Assembly (NCBI GenBank): GCA_963715285.1
Contig: CAVQRU010000002.1
Coordinates: forward strand, 320,083-384,082
From: Sva-07 sp963715285
GTDB lineage: Bacteria; Actinomycetota; Acidimicrobiia; Acidimicrobiales; Ilumatobacteraceae
Direction: 5' to 3'
DNA length: 64,000 bases
A model generated the notes under the pieces. It ran no database searches and was not told the DNA's origin. It saw only the letters and a list, made by a program, of their open reading frames with translations. A program made the position numbers and the translations under genes. Positions 34,139 to 42,566 of the stretch are shown piece by piece; the stretch's first letter is position 1; every line of letters starts with the position of its first letter.

Positions 34139-34339
34139 TCACGTTGCACCACCCGAGATCACGGGCCGGACCTCGATCCGGTCGTCGTCGCCGAGGACCG
34201 CATCGCCGGGGACGAGCGTTCCGTTGCAGATGACGAGGTGCGCCTCACGGCTGAGCTGCAGTTCGTCGAGGAGTCGATTGACCGAGCGAGCACCCGTCAA
34301 CTCGACCTCGCGCCGCGGGTTCCGCAGCAGGATCTTCAC
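34139..34339 (-). CDS. Ubiquitin-like sulfur carrier protein (MoaD/ThiS/TtuB-like)
   Basis: 66-residue beta-grasp protein. The N-terminus MKILLRNPRREVEL, the central helix SVNRLLDELQL, and VICNGTLVPGDAVLGDDDRIEVRPVISGG match ThiS/MoaD proteins, whose C-terminal Gly-Gly is adenylated and thiocarboxylated. Here two residues, Ala-Thr, follow the GG, so processing would be needed before activation, as for some eukaryotic Urm1/ubiquitin precursors. GTG 34339 overlaps the stop of the upstream gene (GTGA). It lies directly before ttuA. No E1-like activator is in the window. Confidence 0.82.
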   Translation of the reverse strand: MKILLRNPRREVELTGARSVNRLLDELQLSREAHLVICNGTLVPGDAVLGDDDRIEVRPVISGGAT

Positions 34340-34734
34340 GATTGGCGTCGGGACGCGACGCTCGCCAACGCCTCGGACTGGAGCCGCTTGAGTTCCGCTC
34401 GACGCTCGCGTCGGCTCAGGTCCAGGTTCGGCGCCGATGCGGTGACCTTCACGAAATGACCCGGCCCGATACGTTCCCGGGCGAGGCGCTCCGGTGGACT
34501 GCTCAGCACGCGTTTGCTCACCTCGCGGACGAGGAGCGCACCGCCGACCGCCCGCCAGTACGGGTTGCCGAGAATCAGCCCTTGACGGATCGCCTTGACC
34601 CGGAGGAAGTCGCCCTGACCGACCATCAGCATTGCGATCGGTCGGATCAACGGGCTCGGGTGGACGACACCTCGGCGCAGCACGAAGCTGCGCAGGACAT
34701 ACCGCGGCCTGAGCCCGTACGGAAGCAACGACAT
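34336..34734 (-). CDS. Hypothetical basic protein
   Basis: 132 residues, strongly basic, not recognised. The start MSLLPYGLRPRYVLRSFVLR is followed by a possible membrane-proximal region (LIRPIAMLMVGQGDFLRVKA and PYWRAVGGALLVREVSKRVL), then PERLARERIGPGHFVKVTAS and a charged helix RRERRAELKRLQ. The middle resembles short actinobacterial proteins with one hydrophobic region and an E-R-[LI]-x-P-G-x-x-[LFV] strand. It overlaps genes on both sides by 4 bp, inside the operon leading to ttuA and trmI. Confidence 0.65.
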   Translation of the reverse strand: MSLLPYGLRPRYVLRSFVLRRGVVHPSPLIRPIAMLMVGQGDFLRVKAIRQGLILGNPYWRAVGGALLVREVSKRVLSSPPERLARERIGPGHFVKVTASAPNLDLSRRERRAELKRLQSEALASVASRRQS

Positions 34735-34961
34735 CAGACGCGACGGATCTCGACGATGGCGCTCCGCTTCCTGCCGGAACGGCGACCGAGCAGGAAGAAG
34801 ATGACGAGCAGCACGATGCCACCACCGGCGGCGACGGTGGCGATCGAGGTCTTCTTCTCGTCGACCTTGCCCTGGATCTCACCCTGCAGGGCCTTGAACT
34901 TGTCCTCGAGGTCCTGCGGGGTGATCTTGTCGGGCACCACGGGGGTGTTCTGCTTCGGCAC
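34734..34961 (-). CDS. Small single-span membrane protein
   Basis: 75 residues. A charged helix with DLEDKFKALQGEIQGKVDEKK (residues about 20-40) leads into a membrane span TVAAGGGIVLLVIFFLLG and a basic tail RRSGRKRSAIVEIRRV, so the C-terminus should be cytosolic. GTG 34961 is chosen because AAGGAG sits about six nt upstream. It is 11 bp after the holin-like gene and overlaps the next gene by ATGA. Function unknown. Confidence 0.7.
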   Translation of the reverse strand: MPKQNTPVVPDKITPQDLEDKFKALQGEIQGKVDEKKTSIATVAAGGGIVLLVIFFLLGRRSGRKRSAIVEIRRV

Positions 34962-34972
34962 GGTGAGGCTCC

Positions 34973-35350
34973 TTACTTCGGTTCCTTGAACAACGTCGCC
35001 TTCTTGATCCGTGAGATCGCCACGGCGATCACGACGACGGCGACGAGCAGGGTGATCAGATAGGCGAGCCACGACAGCGAGCCGGTGGCCGAGCGGGTCC
35101 ATTCGGTCTGCAGCAGGCGCAACAACCCGACGAGCAGCAGGACCACGCCGACGCTGAAGAGCAGCGCGGCAGCGGCGCCGAAGCCCAGCCAGGACCCGGC
35201 ACCCTTCAGCGGACCGATCGTCTCCTGTTTGGCGTATGCCTTGACGTAGTCGACGATGTCTCCGACCGACGCGTCCTCCTGCGCCGCCTTGGCTTTCGCT
35301 GCCCGGCGTGCGAGGCGATCATCGAGGTCGTTGGTGTCTGACACGGACAT
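34973..35350 (-). CDS. Two-span membrane protein, holin-X-like
   Basis: 125 residues. The N-terminal 55 are charged (LDDRLARRAAKAKAAQ, then VGDIVDYVKAYAKQETIGPL). Two hydrophobic spans follow, GFGAAAALLFSVGVVLLLVG and LAYLITLLVAVVVIAVAIS, and a basic end KKATLFKEPK. The layout is that of the Putative Actinobacterial Holin-X family (Phage_holin_3_6), chromosomal proteins not tied to phage. ATG 35350 begins the probable six-gene operon that ends with trmI. Confidence 0.65.
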   Translation of the reverse strand: MSVSDTNDLDDRLARRAAKAKAAQEDASVGDIVDYVKAYAKQETIGPLKGAGSWLGFGAAAALLFSVGVVLLLVGLLRLLQTEWTRSATGSLSWLAYLITLLVAVVVIAVAISRIKKATLFKEPK

Positions 35351-35521
35351 CGTTTCTATCACGTTCTGGACCGTCAGCGGTATGGCTCCGGCCGTGACGA
35401 ACTCGTCGCCATGCGAGATCGGGGCGCTGACCGTCCGGTCACCAGGTGCCAGAAGCAGACGAAGACGCCGCCTGATGCGCCCGCCAACTGTGAATGGGTG
35501 CTGGCAGGCGAGGCAGGTGAA

Positions 35522-35851
35522 ATGGTCACCTGGGGATACGACGCCCAGCAGTGGAAGTCGATGGACGGCACACCCATCGATCTCGCTGCGCTCGACGTCG
35601 TCGACTTCAGCGACACCGATCCCAACGACTTCGACTTCGTGTTCACGGCGGTCTCGGGCCATCCCGCCCTCAGCGAGGGGGTCGTCGTCACCAGCGACGT
35701 GTGGGGCGAGTGGGCCTTCTGGGTCCCTCCTCGGGAGGACTACCTTGCACTCCGTGTCTCCGTCCCCGGCGAGGAGCTGACGGACCCCGCTGACGACCGG
35801 GTCTTCATGGTCGCAGACCAGTTCCTCCGGGAGTTCGGCTGGATCGACTGA
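35522..35851 (+). CDS. Hypothetical protein
   Basis: 109 residues (frame open from ATG 35411, which would give 146). Acidic, rich in Asp, with VDFSDTDPNDFDFVFTAVSG and DVWGEWAFWVPPREDYLALR. No family recognised. Codon third positions are G/C-rich as in neighbours, so it is likely coding. ATG 35522 is preferred because a GAGGCAGGTGAA stretch precedes it. It ends 3 bp before the convergent LON-domain gene. Confidence 0.55.
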   Translation: MVTWGYDAQQWKSMDGTPIDLAALDVVDFSDTDPNDFDFVFTAVSGHPALSEGVVVTSDVWGEWAFWVPPREDYLALRVSVPGEELTDPADDRVFMVADQFLREFGWID

Positions 35852-35854
35852 GTA

Positions 35855-36541
35855 TCACGAGAGACGGAACTTCAACATTGCCTCGACGTCGTCGAGGATC
35901 TCGTCGAGCAGATCGAGACGGCGCATGGGTCCCTCCGCAGCGAGCAGCCGGTACCGATCAGCCGGGCCGATCGGCGCGAGCGCACCGAGATGATAGGTGG
36001 CCAGGAGCGGGTCGTCGGAGATCTCGGTGTCGTCGGTTCGCGGGACGTCGCCCCCGTCTCCGACCTGATCGCCACCAGCCTGATCGCCTCCATCCCGTTC
36101 GCCGAGTTCGCGTTCGCGGAGTTGCGCCGCGAGTGCGAGCGCAGCTCGAACGCGGGCGTGGCTCGCCGCAACCTGCAGCGCCAATCCCGGCGCATCGGGG
36201 TCGACGTCGGGCCAGTCCTCGACATCCGCGATCGGGTACGGATCGTCCGGCAGCCAGGCGTTGACCCTGATCCTCCGTGTCCCGACGGCGATCAGGGCGT
36301 AGCGGTTCTCGTCGAGCGCCTCGACCTGCATCATCCGAGCCACGGTTCCCACGAGCGCGCGATCGTCGCCGCCGCCCGTCTCCCAACCGTGGGTGATCAG
36401 GACCTGCCCGAACTCGGGCTCGTCGTCGCTGCGAAGGCAGTCCCGGATCATGTCCCGATAGCGGGGCTCGAACACGTGGAGCGGAAGCAGACCCCCGGGG
36501 AGCAGCACCGATCCGAGGGGGAACATCGGGAGAACGGCCAC
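35855..36541 (-). CDS. LON N-terminal substrate-binding domain protein
   Basis: 228-residue protein made only of the LON/PUA-like N domain of Lon proteases, with no AAA or protease part. LPMFPLGSVLLPGGLLPLHVF followed by EPRYRDMIRDCL is the domain signature, then GQVLITHGWETGGGDDRALVG and RYALIAVGTRRIRV. A Gly/Asp-rich loop (GGDQAGGDQVGDGGD) at about 150-165 interrupts the helical half and is not usual. Stand-alone LON-domain proteins are common in actinobacteria, role unclear. GTG 36541 is seven nt after TAGCGT (36554-36549). Confidence 0.85.
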   Translation of the reverse strand: MAVLPMFPLGSVLLPGGLLPLHVFEPRYRDMIRDCLRSDDEPEFGQVLITHGWETGGGDDRALVGTVARMMQVEALDENRYALIAVGTRRIRVNAWLPDDPYPIADVEDWPDVDPDAPGLALQVAASHARVRAALALAAQLRERELGERDGGDQAGGDQVGDGGDVPRTDDTEISDDPLLATYHLGALAPIGPADRYRLLAAEGPMRRLDLLDEILDDVEAMLKFRLS

Positions 36542-36548
36542 GGCGACG

Positions 36549-36554
36549 ACGCTA
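36549..36554 (-). promoter_or_regulatory. -10 box TAGCGT for the LON-domain gene
   Basis: TAGCGT on the minus strand, seven nt before GTG 36541. Confidence 0.4.
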
Positions 36555-36632
36555 GGTCACGGCGCCGATCGGCGGCCACCGGTGCACGAAGGCGACCACG
36601 GTGACGAGCTCACGACCCCGCCGGAGCGGTGC

Positions 36633-38138
36633 TCAACGCGGGCCGACGGTCGACGGGGCGGGCCCGTCGGGATACGAGCCGAGTCGCTCACCGAGCGCCA
36701 GCCAGAACGCCGAATAGTTCTCCGGTTCGTCGATGTCGGGGCTGTTGAGAATCATCACGAACTCGATCGTGTCGCCGCTGGTGGCGCCGAGGTAGCCGGC
36801 GAGGCCCTTCACGGCGGGCGGGTCGAGGTCGACCGGCGGGTTCCCGAGCGTCCCGGTCTTCGCCGTGAGACGGCCTTCCATCGTGGTGCCGACGAAGGCG
36901 TCCTCCAACGTCCCGCTCCGTCCCGCGACCGGCAGGCCGCTCGCCACGGCAGTCCCCTCCATCCGCTGCAGCACCGCCAACATCGCCCCACACGTCGCCC
37001 GGTTCTCGCTGCTCAGCCCGGATCCGTCGACGAGGTTCACGCCGTCCATCGGGACACCCCACGACTGCATCGTGCGGGTCACGACGTCGAGGCCCGCCGC
37101 CACCGTGCCGACGCCGCCGTCGGCGACGCCGAGCTCCTTGACCAGCATCTCGGCGGTGTCGTTGTCGCTCGTCGTGAGCATCTCGGCGATCACGGCATCG
37201 AGGGTCTGGGACTCGACGGTGGCCACGACGGGGAGTGCCGGGTCGGCGACGCCGCTCTCCCACCCGTTCGAGATGCGCACGCCACGATCGGCGAGCAGCC
37301 GTGCGAACTCTCGTGCGGCGGCCACGTTCGGATCCCGTTCGCGACCGGACCGACCCCTGACCCGCGAATCGTTCACCACCAGCGCGTCGAACGGTCCGGC
37401 CTCCACGAAGGCCACGTCGGGGCCCCAGGCCGGGTTGACGAACTCGTCGTCGTAGCGGCTGCCGTCACCGACGACCGAACCGCTGACCGACGTGACACCC
37501 GCGGCGACGACCGCATCGGCAAGATCATCGAGTGGAGTCGTGTTGAACTCGGCGAACGGGTCGTTCTCGGTCGAGAAGTCGGTCGACACCAGCAGCGGGT
37601 CTCCCCCGCCCACCAGGAACAGGTCGCCGTCGATCACACCGTCGACCGCCGGCGTGGCCTGCACGGCGGTGGTGAATCGGTGGTCGGCTCCGAGCACCTC
37701 GAGTGCCACGGCTGCCACGAACAGCTTCTGCGTGCTCGCCGGGATCACCGCTGCGCCTGCATTGTGCGCGGTGACGGGCCGACCGTCGACCGACACGGCC
37801 AGGCAGGAGCGCTCGTCGATGAAGGCGGCGAGCTGATCCATCGACTCGGAGAGCCGGTTGTCGTTGCCGGCGTCGGCCATGCTCGCCGGGGCACGGCGGT
37901 AGCTGAACATCGACGTGGTGAGTGCCGGGGTCACCGCGGAGACCTGCGGCGCCGCGGGAACGGGCTCGGCGGCGTTGTCATCGACGGCTGCCTCGTGTTC
38001 GTCGGCCTGGCCGTCACTCCACACGAGCAGCGCGCTGAGCGCCACCACCGGGATCATGGCCAGTGCGATCAAACCGAGGAGCGGTGTCCAGCGGTACCTC
38101 ACCGGTCCAGTGACGACGTCGACGCGCATGTTGCTCAT
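36633..38138 (-). CDS. dacB: D-alanyl-D-alanine carboxypeptidase/endopeptidase, PBP4 type (copy 1)
   Basis: 501-residue class C penicillin-binding protein that trims or cuts peptidoglycan cross-links. It has an N-terminal anchor (LLGLIALAMIPVVALSALLVW, 20-40), so the enzyme faces outside. Catalytic S-x-x-K is ASTQK with S135 and K138, the S-x-N motif is SDN in TSDNDTAE, and the K-T-G is AKTGTL. DGSGLSSENRATCGAM is the usual PBP4 block near the end. Start ATG 38138 overlaps the stop of a paralogue (ATGA). Confidence 0.92.
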   Translation of the reverse strand: MSNMRVDVVTGPVRYRWTPLLGLIALAMIPVVALSALLVWSDGQADEHEAAVDDNAAEPVPAAPQVSAVTPALTTSMFSYRRAPASMADAGNDNRLSESMDQLAAFIDERSCLAVSVDGRPVTAHNAGAAVIPASTQKLFVAAVALEVLGADHRFTTAVQATPAVDGVIDGDLFLVGGGDPLLVSTDFSTENDPFAEFNTTPLDDLADAVVAAGVTSVSGSVVGDGSRYDDEFVNPAWGPDVAFVEAGPFDALVVNDSRVRGRSGRERDPNVAAAREFARLLADRGVRISNGWESGVADPALPVVATVESQTLDAVIAEMLTTSDNDTAEMLVKELGVADGGVGTVAAGLDVVTRTMQSWGVPMDGVNLVDGSGLSSENRATCGAMLAVLQRMEGTAVASGLPVAGRSGTLEDAFVGTTMEGRLTAKTGTLGNPPVDLDPPAVKGLAGYLGATSGDTIEFVMILNSPDIDEPENYSAFWLALGERLGSYPDGPAPSTVGPR

Positions 38139-39616
38139 CGCGGCCCCACCATGGCCGGCGTCGGTCCCGCAGGGTAGGTGTCGAGCGTGTCGCCCAGCGC
38201 GTCCCAGATCGGTCGATACTCGCTCTGGTCGGAGATCGTCGGGCCGTTCAGGATCAACACGTACTCGACTTCGCCGCCGCCCTCGATCGGGAGATAACCG
38301 CCCAGTGCCTTCACGGCCGGTGGATCGGCGTTGAACGGTGGGTTGTTGAGGGTGCCGGTCTTGCCACGCAGCCGACCTTCGACCGAGTGCCCGACGAACA
38401 CGTCGGACAGCGTCCCGGTCTGTCCGGCGATCGGCAGCCCCTGCCCGACGGGCGAATCCACGTCGTATCGGGCGAGGACTTCGGCGAGGGCCGCGCACGT
38501 GACGCGGTTGTCCGGGCTCAGGCCGGAACCGTCGGCCAGCACCAGTGACTCGACGCTCACCCCCCACTCGGCGAGCTGGTCGCGAATCGCCGCGAGCCCT
38601 GCCTCGCGGGTTCCGGGAGCCGTGTCGGTGACCCCGAGTTCCTTCACGACGAGTTCGGCGGTGTTGTTGTCGCTGTTGCCGAGCATCTCGGCGACGACTG
38701 CCGACATCGGCGCCGACTCGACCGATGCGATCTCGACGGTTCCCGCTGGCGCAGACCCACTCGATGGCGCGCCGGCGACGGTGACACCGCGGGCCTGGAG
38801 GAGTCGGGTGAACTCTCGGGCCGCGCCTTCGTTCGGATCGTTGGCGCGCAGTGGGTCACCCTCGACACGCGAGTCGTTCGCCATCAGTGCGTCGTACGGT
38901 CCGCCTTCGAGGCCGGCGACACCCACGCCCCATCCTGGGGCGAAGAACTCGTCGTCGTAGCGCGACCCGTCGCCGACCACCCCACCGACCACGCTGGTGA
39001 CGCCCGCGGCGACGACGCCGTCGGCCAGTGAGTCGAGCGAGGTGGGCGACGTGACGGCGTATCGCTCGAGGTTCGACGTGGGGTACCAGTCCGAGGAGAG
39101 CAACGGATCGCCGCCGCCAACGAGGTACAGGTCACCCTCGACGACGCCGCCGACCGGTGCGGCCGCAGCCTCGACGCTGGTCGTGTACCGGAAGTCCTCA
39201 CCCAGTCGTTCGAGGGCGACAGCGGCAACGAGCAGTTTCTGGTTGCTCGCCGGAATCACGGCGATCTCGTCGCGAACGGCCCCCACACTCACACCGTCGA
39301 CGGCGACGACAGCACACGATCGGTCGTTGAGCGTCGCCAGGAACGGATCGACCTCGCTGCGGAACGCGTCGACGTTCACGTCCCTGGACACGATGCCCGG
39401 CATGCGCCGGTAACTCAGGAGCCCGGTGGCGAGCGCCGGAGTCGCCACCGGAACCTCGACGGCCGGATCGACGGGCGGCGCCGCCTCGGTGACGTCGGAG
39501 GATGCCGAGGACCAGCGATGGATGGCGAAGAGGACGACCGCCGGAACGAGCGCGACCACGCCGAGCACCAGCCACGGGCCGGGCCCGCGCCCGCGTGCGC
39601 CGGCTGGTCGCGTCAC
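38135..39616 (-). CDS. dacB: D-alanyl-D-alanine carboxypeptidase/endopeptidase, PBP4 type (copy 2)
   Basis: 493-residue paralogue of the next gene, with N-terminal span WLVLGVVALVPAVVLFAIH. Catalytic motifs are ASNQK (S124, K127), SDN in NSDNNTAE and GKTGTL. DGSGLSPDNRVTCAAL matches copy 1. The two share the LLSYRRMP/FSYRRAP lead-in and the same ending PAGPTPAMVGPR versus PDGPAPSTVGPR, evidence of a tandem duplication that then diverged. GTG 39616 overlaps the acyl-CoA synthetase stop (GTGA), so three genes form one operon. Confidence 0.92.
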   Translation of the reverse strand: MTRPAGARGRGPGPWLVLGVVALVPAVVLFAIHRWSSASSDVTEAAPPVDPAVEVPVATPALATGLLSYRRMPGIVSRDVNVDAFRSEVDPFLATLNDRSCAVVAVDGVSVGAVRDEIAVIPASNQKLLVAAVALERLGEDFRYTTSVEAAAAPVGGVVEGDLYLVGGGDPLLSSDWYPTSNLERYAVTSPTSLDSLADGVVAAGVTSVVGGVVGDGSRYDDEFFAPGWGVGVAGLEGGPYDALMANDSRVEGDPLRANDPNEGAAREFTRLLQARGVTVAGAPSSGSAPAGTVEIASVESAPMSAVVAEMLGNSDNNTAELVVKELGVTDTAPGTREAGLAAIRDQLAEWGVSVESLVLADGSGLSPDNRVTCAALAEVLARYDVDSPVGQGLPIAGQTGTLSDVFVGHSVEGRLRGKTGTLNNPPFNADPPAVKALGGYLPIEGGGEVEYVLILNGPTISDQSEYRPIWDALGDTLDTYPAGPTPAMVGPR

Positions 39617-41799
39617 CGCTGGTGCGCCTCGCGGAAGCGTGCGTAGCGGATCAGGTGACCGAGCGCGGTCACCGCCTGCCCGCCGCTGCCGTAGCAGAGT
39701 CGACCCAGTCGGCGAACCGTCGCCGGTCCCGGGTTGTCCGGATCGGCGACCGCCAGCTCGGTGGCGACGAGGATCGGCTTGCCGGTGGACACGCTGAGTT
39801 CGTGCGCCGCCTCGGCGAAACGCTCGTCCTGGCGCTCATGGTACGCAACGATTCGCTCGAGTCCGTGGTCGGGATAGAAGCGGCCGTCGCGCATCATCCT
39901 CGCTTGATTGCTCTGGATGCCGATCCCGAGGTAGATGATCGCATCGACCGCTTCGTGCGTGGCGATCAGCTCCATCACCTCGGGGATCGTGTCGCGGGTC
40001 TCACCGCCGGCGCAGTCGACCGGGTTGTTGCGGCTCCAACGTGGCGGCAACTTGGCGTCGATCGCCTCGCGCAGATCGTCCGGGAGCGCCATCAGCGTGA
40101 TGTCGCGGTCCCGGGTGATCGCGTCAGCGGTCACCACGCCCCACCCACCGGCGGTCGTGAGGACGACGGTGTTTCCACCGCGTGGAAGCGGCTGTGTCGC
40201 GAATGTCGCGGCTGCTTCGAAGGCCTCGGTGACGGTCGCTGCCCGCGTGATGCCTGCGGCGCGACATTCCCCGTCGAAGATCTTGTCGTTGGCGGCGAGC
40301 GCGCCGGTGTGGCTGGCCGCTGCCTGCGCCCCACCCTCGGTGGCGCCACCCTTGACCAGCACCAGGGGCTTGCGCGCCGCGGCTGTCGCCAGGCGGTCCA
40401 TCAGGCCGCGGCCGTCGGCGATCCCTTCGACGTAGGCGAGTCCGACCGAGGTGGCGTCGTCGTCTGCATACCAGTCGAGGTAGTCGGCCACGGTGACGGC
40501 AGCAGCGTTGCCGGCCGACACCGCACGGCTGATCCCGACCCCGCTCGCCCGCGACAGGTTCATGAAGCTCGACACGAAGTTGCCGCTCTGGCTCGCGACC
40601 CCGATACGGCCCGCCGGTGGGTACGGCGCCACGATCTGTGCGCACAGATCGACCGGTGTACTGACGACCCCCTGACCGTTGGGTCCGGCGAGGAGCATGC
40701 CGAGTTCATCGGCCAACTCGACCAGTTGCTGCTCGGCAACCCGGCCCTCGTCGCCGGCTTCTCCGTACCCGGCCGATGTGAGGAAGGCAGCGGTGATTCC
40801 CTTCGCGGCGCAGGCGCGCAGCAGCTCCGGGTTGGCGGCAGCAGGCGTGCACACGAACACGAGGTCGATCGCTCCGTCCGGCAGATCGGCGATGTCGGCG
40901 ACGGTACGGATGCCGAGCACCTCCTCGCCCTTGAGGTTGGTGCCGTACACGCCACCGGCGTACCCGGCGGCGAGCAGGTTGTGCAGCGAGACGAACCCGA
41001 ACTTGCCGGGGTGGGTCGAGGCGCCGGTGACGAGGACACCACGCGGCTCGAACAACGCTCGGAACTGCTCGTCGGTCGGCCGCTCACGCGCGACCGCACG
41101 GCCGGCGTCGAGTCCGGCGCCGAGCTCGACCAGACCGTCGACGGCGACCAGCTCACCGGATGACTGGACGATCAACGGGTTGATGTCGACGCTGGCAACG
41201 TCGTCACGCTCGGTGACGAGCCGTCCGAGGCCGACCAGCAGGGCGATCAACTGCGTCCGATCGACCGCAGCCTCGCCGCGGAACGGACCGAGCAGTTTCT
41301 GGGTCGCCAGGTCGTCGATCATGCCCGCCGCCGTGACGGCGTCGAGCGGTGCCGGCCGGAACACGACGTCGGCAACGGCCTCGGCCAGTACGCCGCCGAC
41401 GCCGAGCATCACGGTCGGGCCGAACTGCGGGTCGCGGATCACGCCTGCGATCAGTTCTCGGTTGCCCGAGACCATCGGCGCGACCAACAGTGCCACGTCG
41501 CCGTCGTCGGGGCGGGCCGAGGCGAGCAGGTCCTCGGCAGCCTCGAGCACCGCCGCTCGATCACCCAGACGGAGACGTACGAGGCCCCGCTCGGTCTTGT
41601 GGGCGATCCGATCGCCGTTCAGCTTGACGACCACGGGATAGCCCAGCTCGTCGGCGGCGACGATCGCCTGCTCGGCATCGGGCACGAGGCGTTCGGGGGC
41701 GATCGGCACGCCGAAGTCGGCGAGCAGCGCCTTGGAGTCGCGCTCCGACAGCGTCGTGGACGCGGCAGAACCTGGTGAAGTCGTGTCTGGGGTCGCCAT
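39613..41799 (-). CDS. ADP-forming acyl-CoA synthetase-like protein
   Basis: 728-residue fusion of NDP-forming acyl-CoA synthetase domains. Residues about 15-235 are an ATP-grasp domain (YPVVVKLNGDRIAHKTERGLVRL), about 250-370 a CoA-binding Rossmann domain (GVLVTGASTHPGKFGFVSLH), and about 380-700 the ligase-CoA domains with phosphorylatable His in AASHTGALAAND. The usual order has the ATP-grasp last; here it is first. Such enzymes make acyl-CoA from acids with ATP or run backwards for ATP synthesis. ATG 41799 has TACCGT nine nt upstream. GTG 41808 is less likely. First gene of the operon with two dacB genes. Confidence 0.87.
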   Translation of the reverse strand: MATPDTTSPGSAASTTLSERDSKALLADFGVPIAPERLVPDAEQAIVAADELGYPVVVKLNGDRIAHKTERGLVRLRLGDRAAVLEAAEDLLASARPDDGDVALLVAPMVSGNRELIAGVIRDPQFGPTVMLGVGGVLAEAVADVVFRPAPLDAVTAAGMIDDLATQKLLGPFRGEAAVDRTQLIALLVGLGRLVTERDDVASVDINPLIVQSSGELVAVDGLVELGAGLDAGRAVARERPTDEQFRALFEPRGVLVTGASTHPGKFGFVSLHNLLAAGYAGGVYGTNLKGEEVLGIRTVADIADLPDGAIDLVFVCTPAAANPELLRACAAKGITAAFLTSAGYGEAGDEGRVAEQQLVELADELGMLLAGPNGQGVVSTPVDLCAQIVAPYPPAGRIGVASQSGNFVSSFMNLSRASGVGISRAVSAGNAAAVTVADYLDWYADDDATSVGLAYVEGIADGRGLMDRLATAAARKPLVLVKGGATEGGAQAAASHTGALAANDKIFDGECRAAGITRAATVTEAFEAAATFATQPLPRGGNTVVLTTAGGWGVVTADAITRDRDITLMALPDDLREAIDAKLPPRWSRNNPVDCAGGETRDTIPEVMELIATHEAVDAIIYLGIGIQSNQARMMRDGRFYPDHGLERIVAYHERQDERFAEAAHELSVSTGKPILVATELAVADPDNPGPATVRRLGRLCYGSGGQAVTALGHLIRYARFREAHQR

Positions 41800-41808
41800 G
41801 CGGGTCAC

Positions 41809-41814
41809 ACGGTA
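41809..41814 (-). promoter_or_regulatory. -10 box TACCGT for the acyl-CoA synthetase-dacB-dacB unit
   Basis: TACCGT on the minus strand, nine nt before ATG 41799. Confidence 0.35.
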
Positions 41815-41868
41815 CCCGTCCGACCTGCCGCGATGTGGTGCACGCGCCGCCCGCGCCGCATCAGGGTG

Positions 41869-42510
41869 TCAGGTCGGGATCAGCGCGGCGTGGAAGAACT
41901 CGATGATGTGTTCGCTGCGACGCTCGAGCGCCTCGGGCGCCAGCGGATCTTCGTCGAGCAGACCCTCCAGGAAGGGGGCGTCGGAGAAGTAGCTCAGCAG
42001 TGCGCCGTAGCCGGTGAGCAGGAGCTGTTGTGGATTCTGTTCGCGGAACGTGCCGTCGGCCATTTCACGGCCGAGGTAGTCGGCGGCCTGATCGAACATC
42101 GGTCGGAGGACCGCAGCGAGGTCGATGCCGAGGTGCGAACCGCCGTCGATCGCTTCGCGTCGCATCAGCGTGACGTACGACGGGTTGTCGGCGAAGTAGC
42201 CGAACCCGGCCCGGAGCACCTGCTCGATCTTGGGCCAGCCCGTGGCCGTCGACTCGATCGCGTCGGCCAGACGAGCGAACCAGTCGGACAGGAGGCGCTC
42301 GAACACCTCTCCGTACAAGGCCTCCTTCGAGGCGAAGTGGTGCAGCAGGCTGGGGCGCCGGATCCCGACCTCGGCGGCGATGTCGTTGAGCGAGGTGCCG
42401 CTGTAGCCATCGTGGGCGAAGCACATGAGCGCCGCATCGAGGATCTGGTCACGGGTGGACCGACCCTCGACGGGCAGCTCGGTCGAGGTCACGAGGCGGA
42501 GGTCGGCCAT
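41869..42510 (-). CDS. TetR/AcrR family transcriptional regulator
   Basis: 213 residues. The N-terminal HTH is TSLNDIAAEVGIRRPSLLHHFASKEALY at about 40-67, with the preceding helix RDQILDAALMCFAHDGYSG. The C-terminal domain carries an extended ligand pocket (LRAGFGYFADNPSYVTLMRREAI-type helices). It lies alone, 70 bp after the acyl-CoA synthetase start and 56 bp before the sodN stop. No operator palindrome stands out, so the target is open. TAGCGT ten nt before the ATG may be its -10 box. Confidence 0.88.
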   Translation of the reverse strand: MADLRLVTSTELPVEGRSTRDQILDAALMCFAHDGYSGTSLNDIAAEVGIRRPSLLHHFASKEALYGEVFERLLSDWFARLADAIESTATGWPKIEQVLRAGFGYFADNPSYVTLMRREAIDGGSHLGIDLAAVLRPMFDQAADYLGREMADGTFREQNPQQLLLTGYGALLSYFSDAPFLEGLLDEDPLAPEALERRSEHIIEFFHAALIPT

Positions 42511-42566
42511 GATCCGACGAACGCTACTCGGCTGGGTCCGGGGCTCCTCGCCCCGATCCGACGGGT

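Noticed and set aside
34973..35350. Holin-like gene as a sign of prophage
   Set aside because: No capsid, integrase or lysin genes nearby. Holin-X family proteins are ordinary chromosomal genes in actinobacteria.
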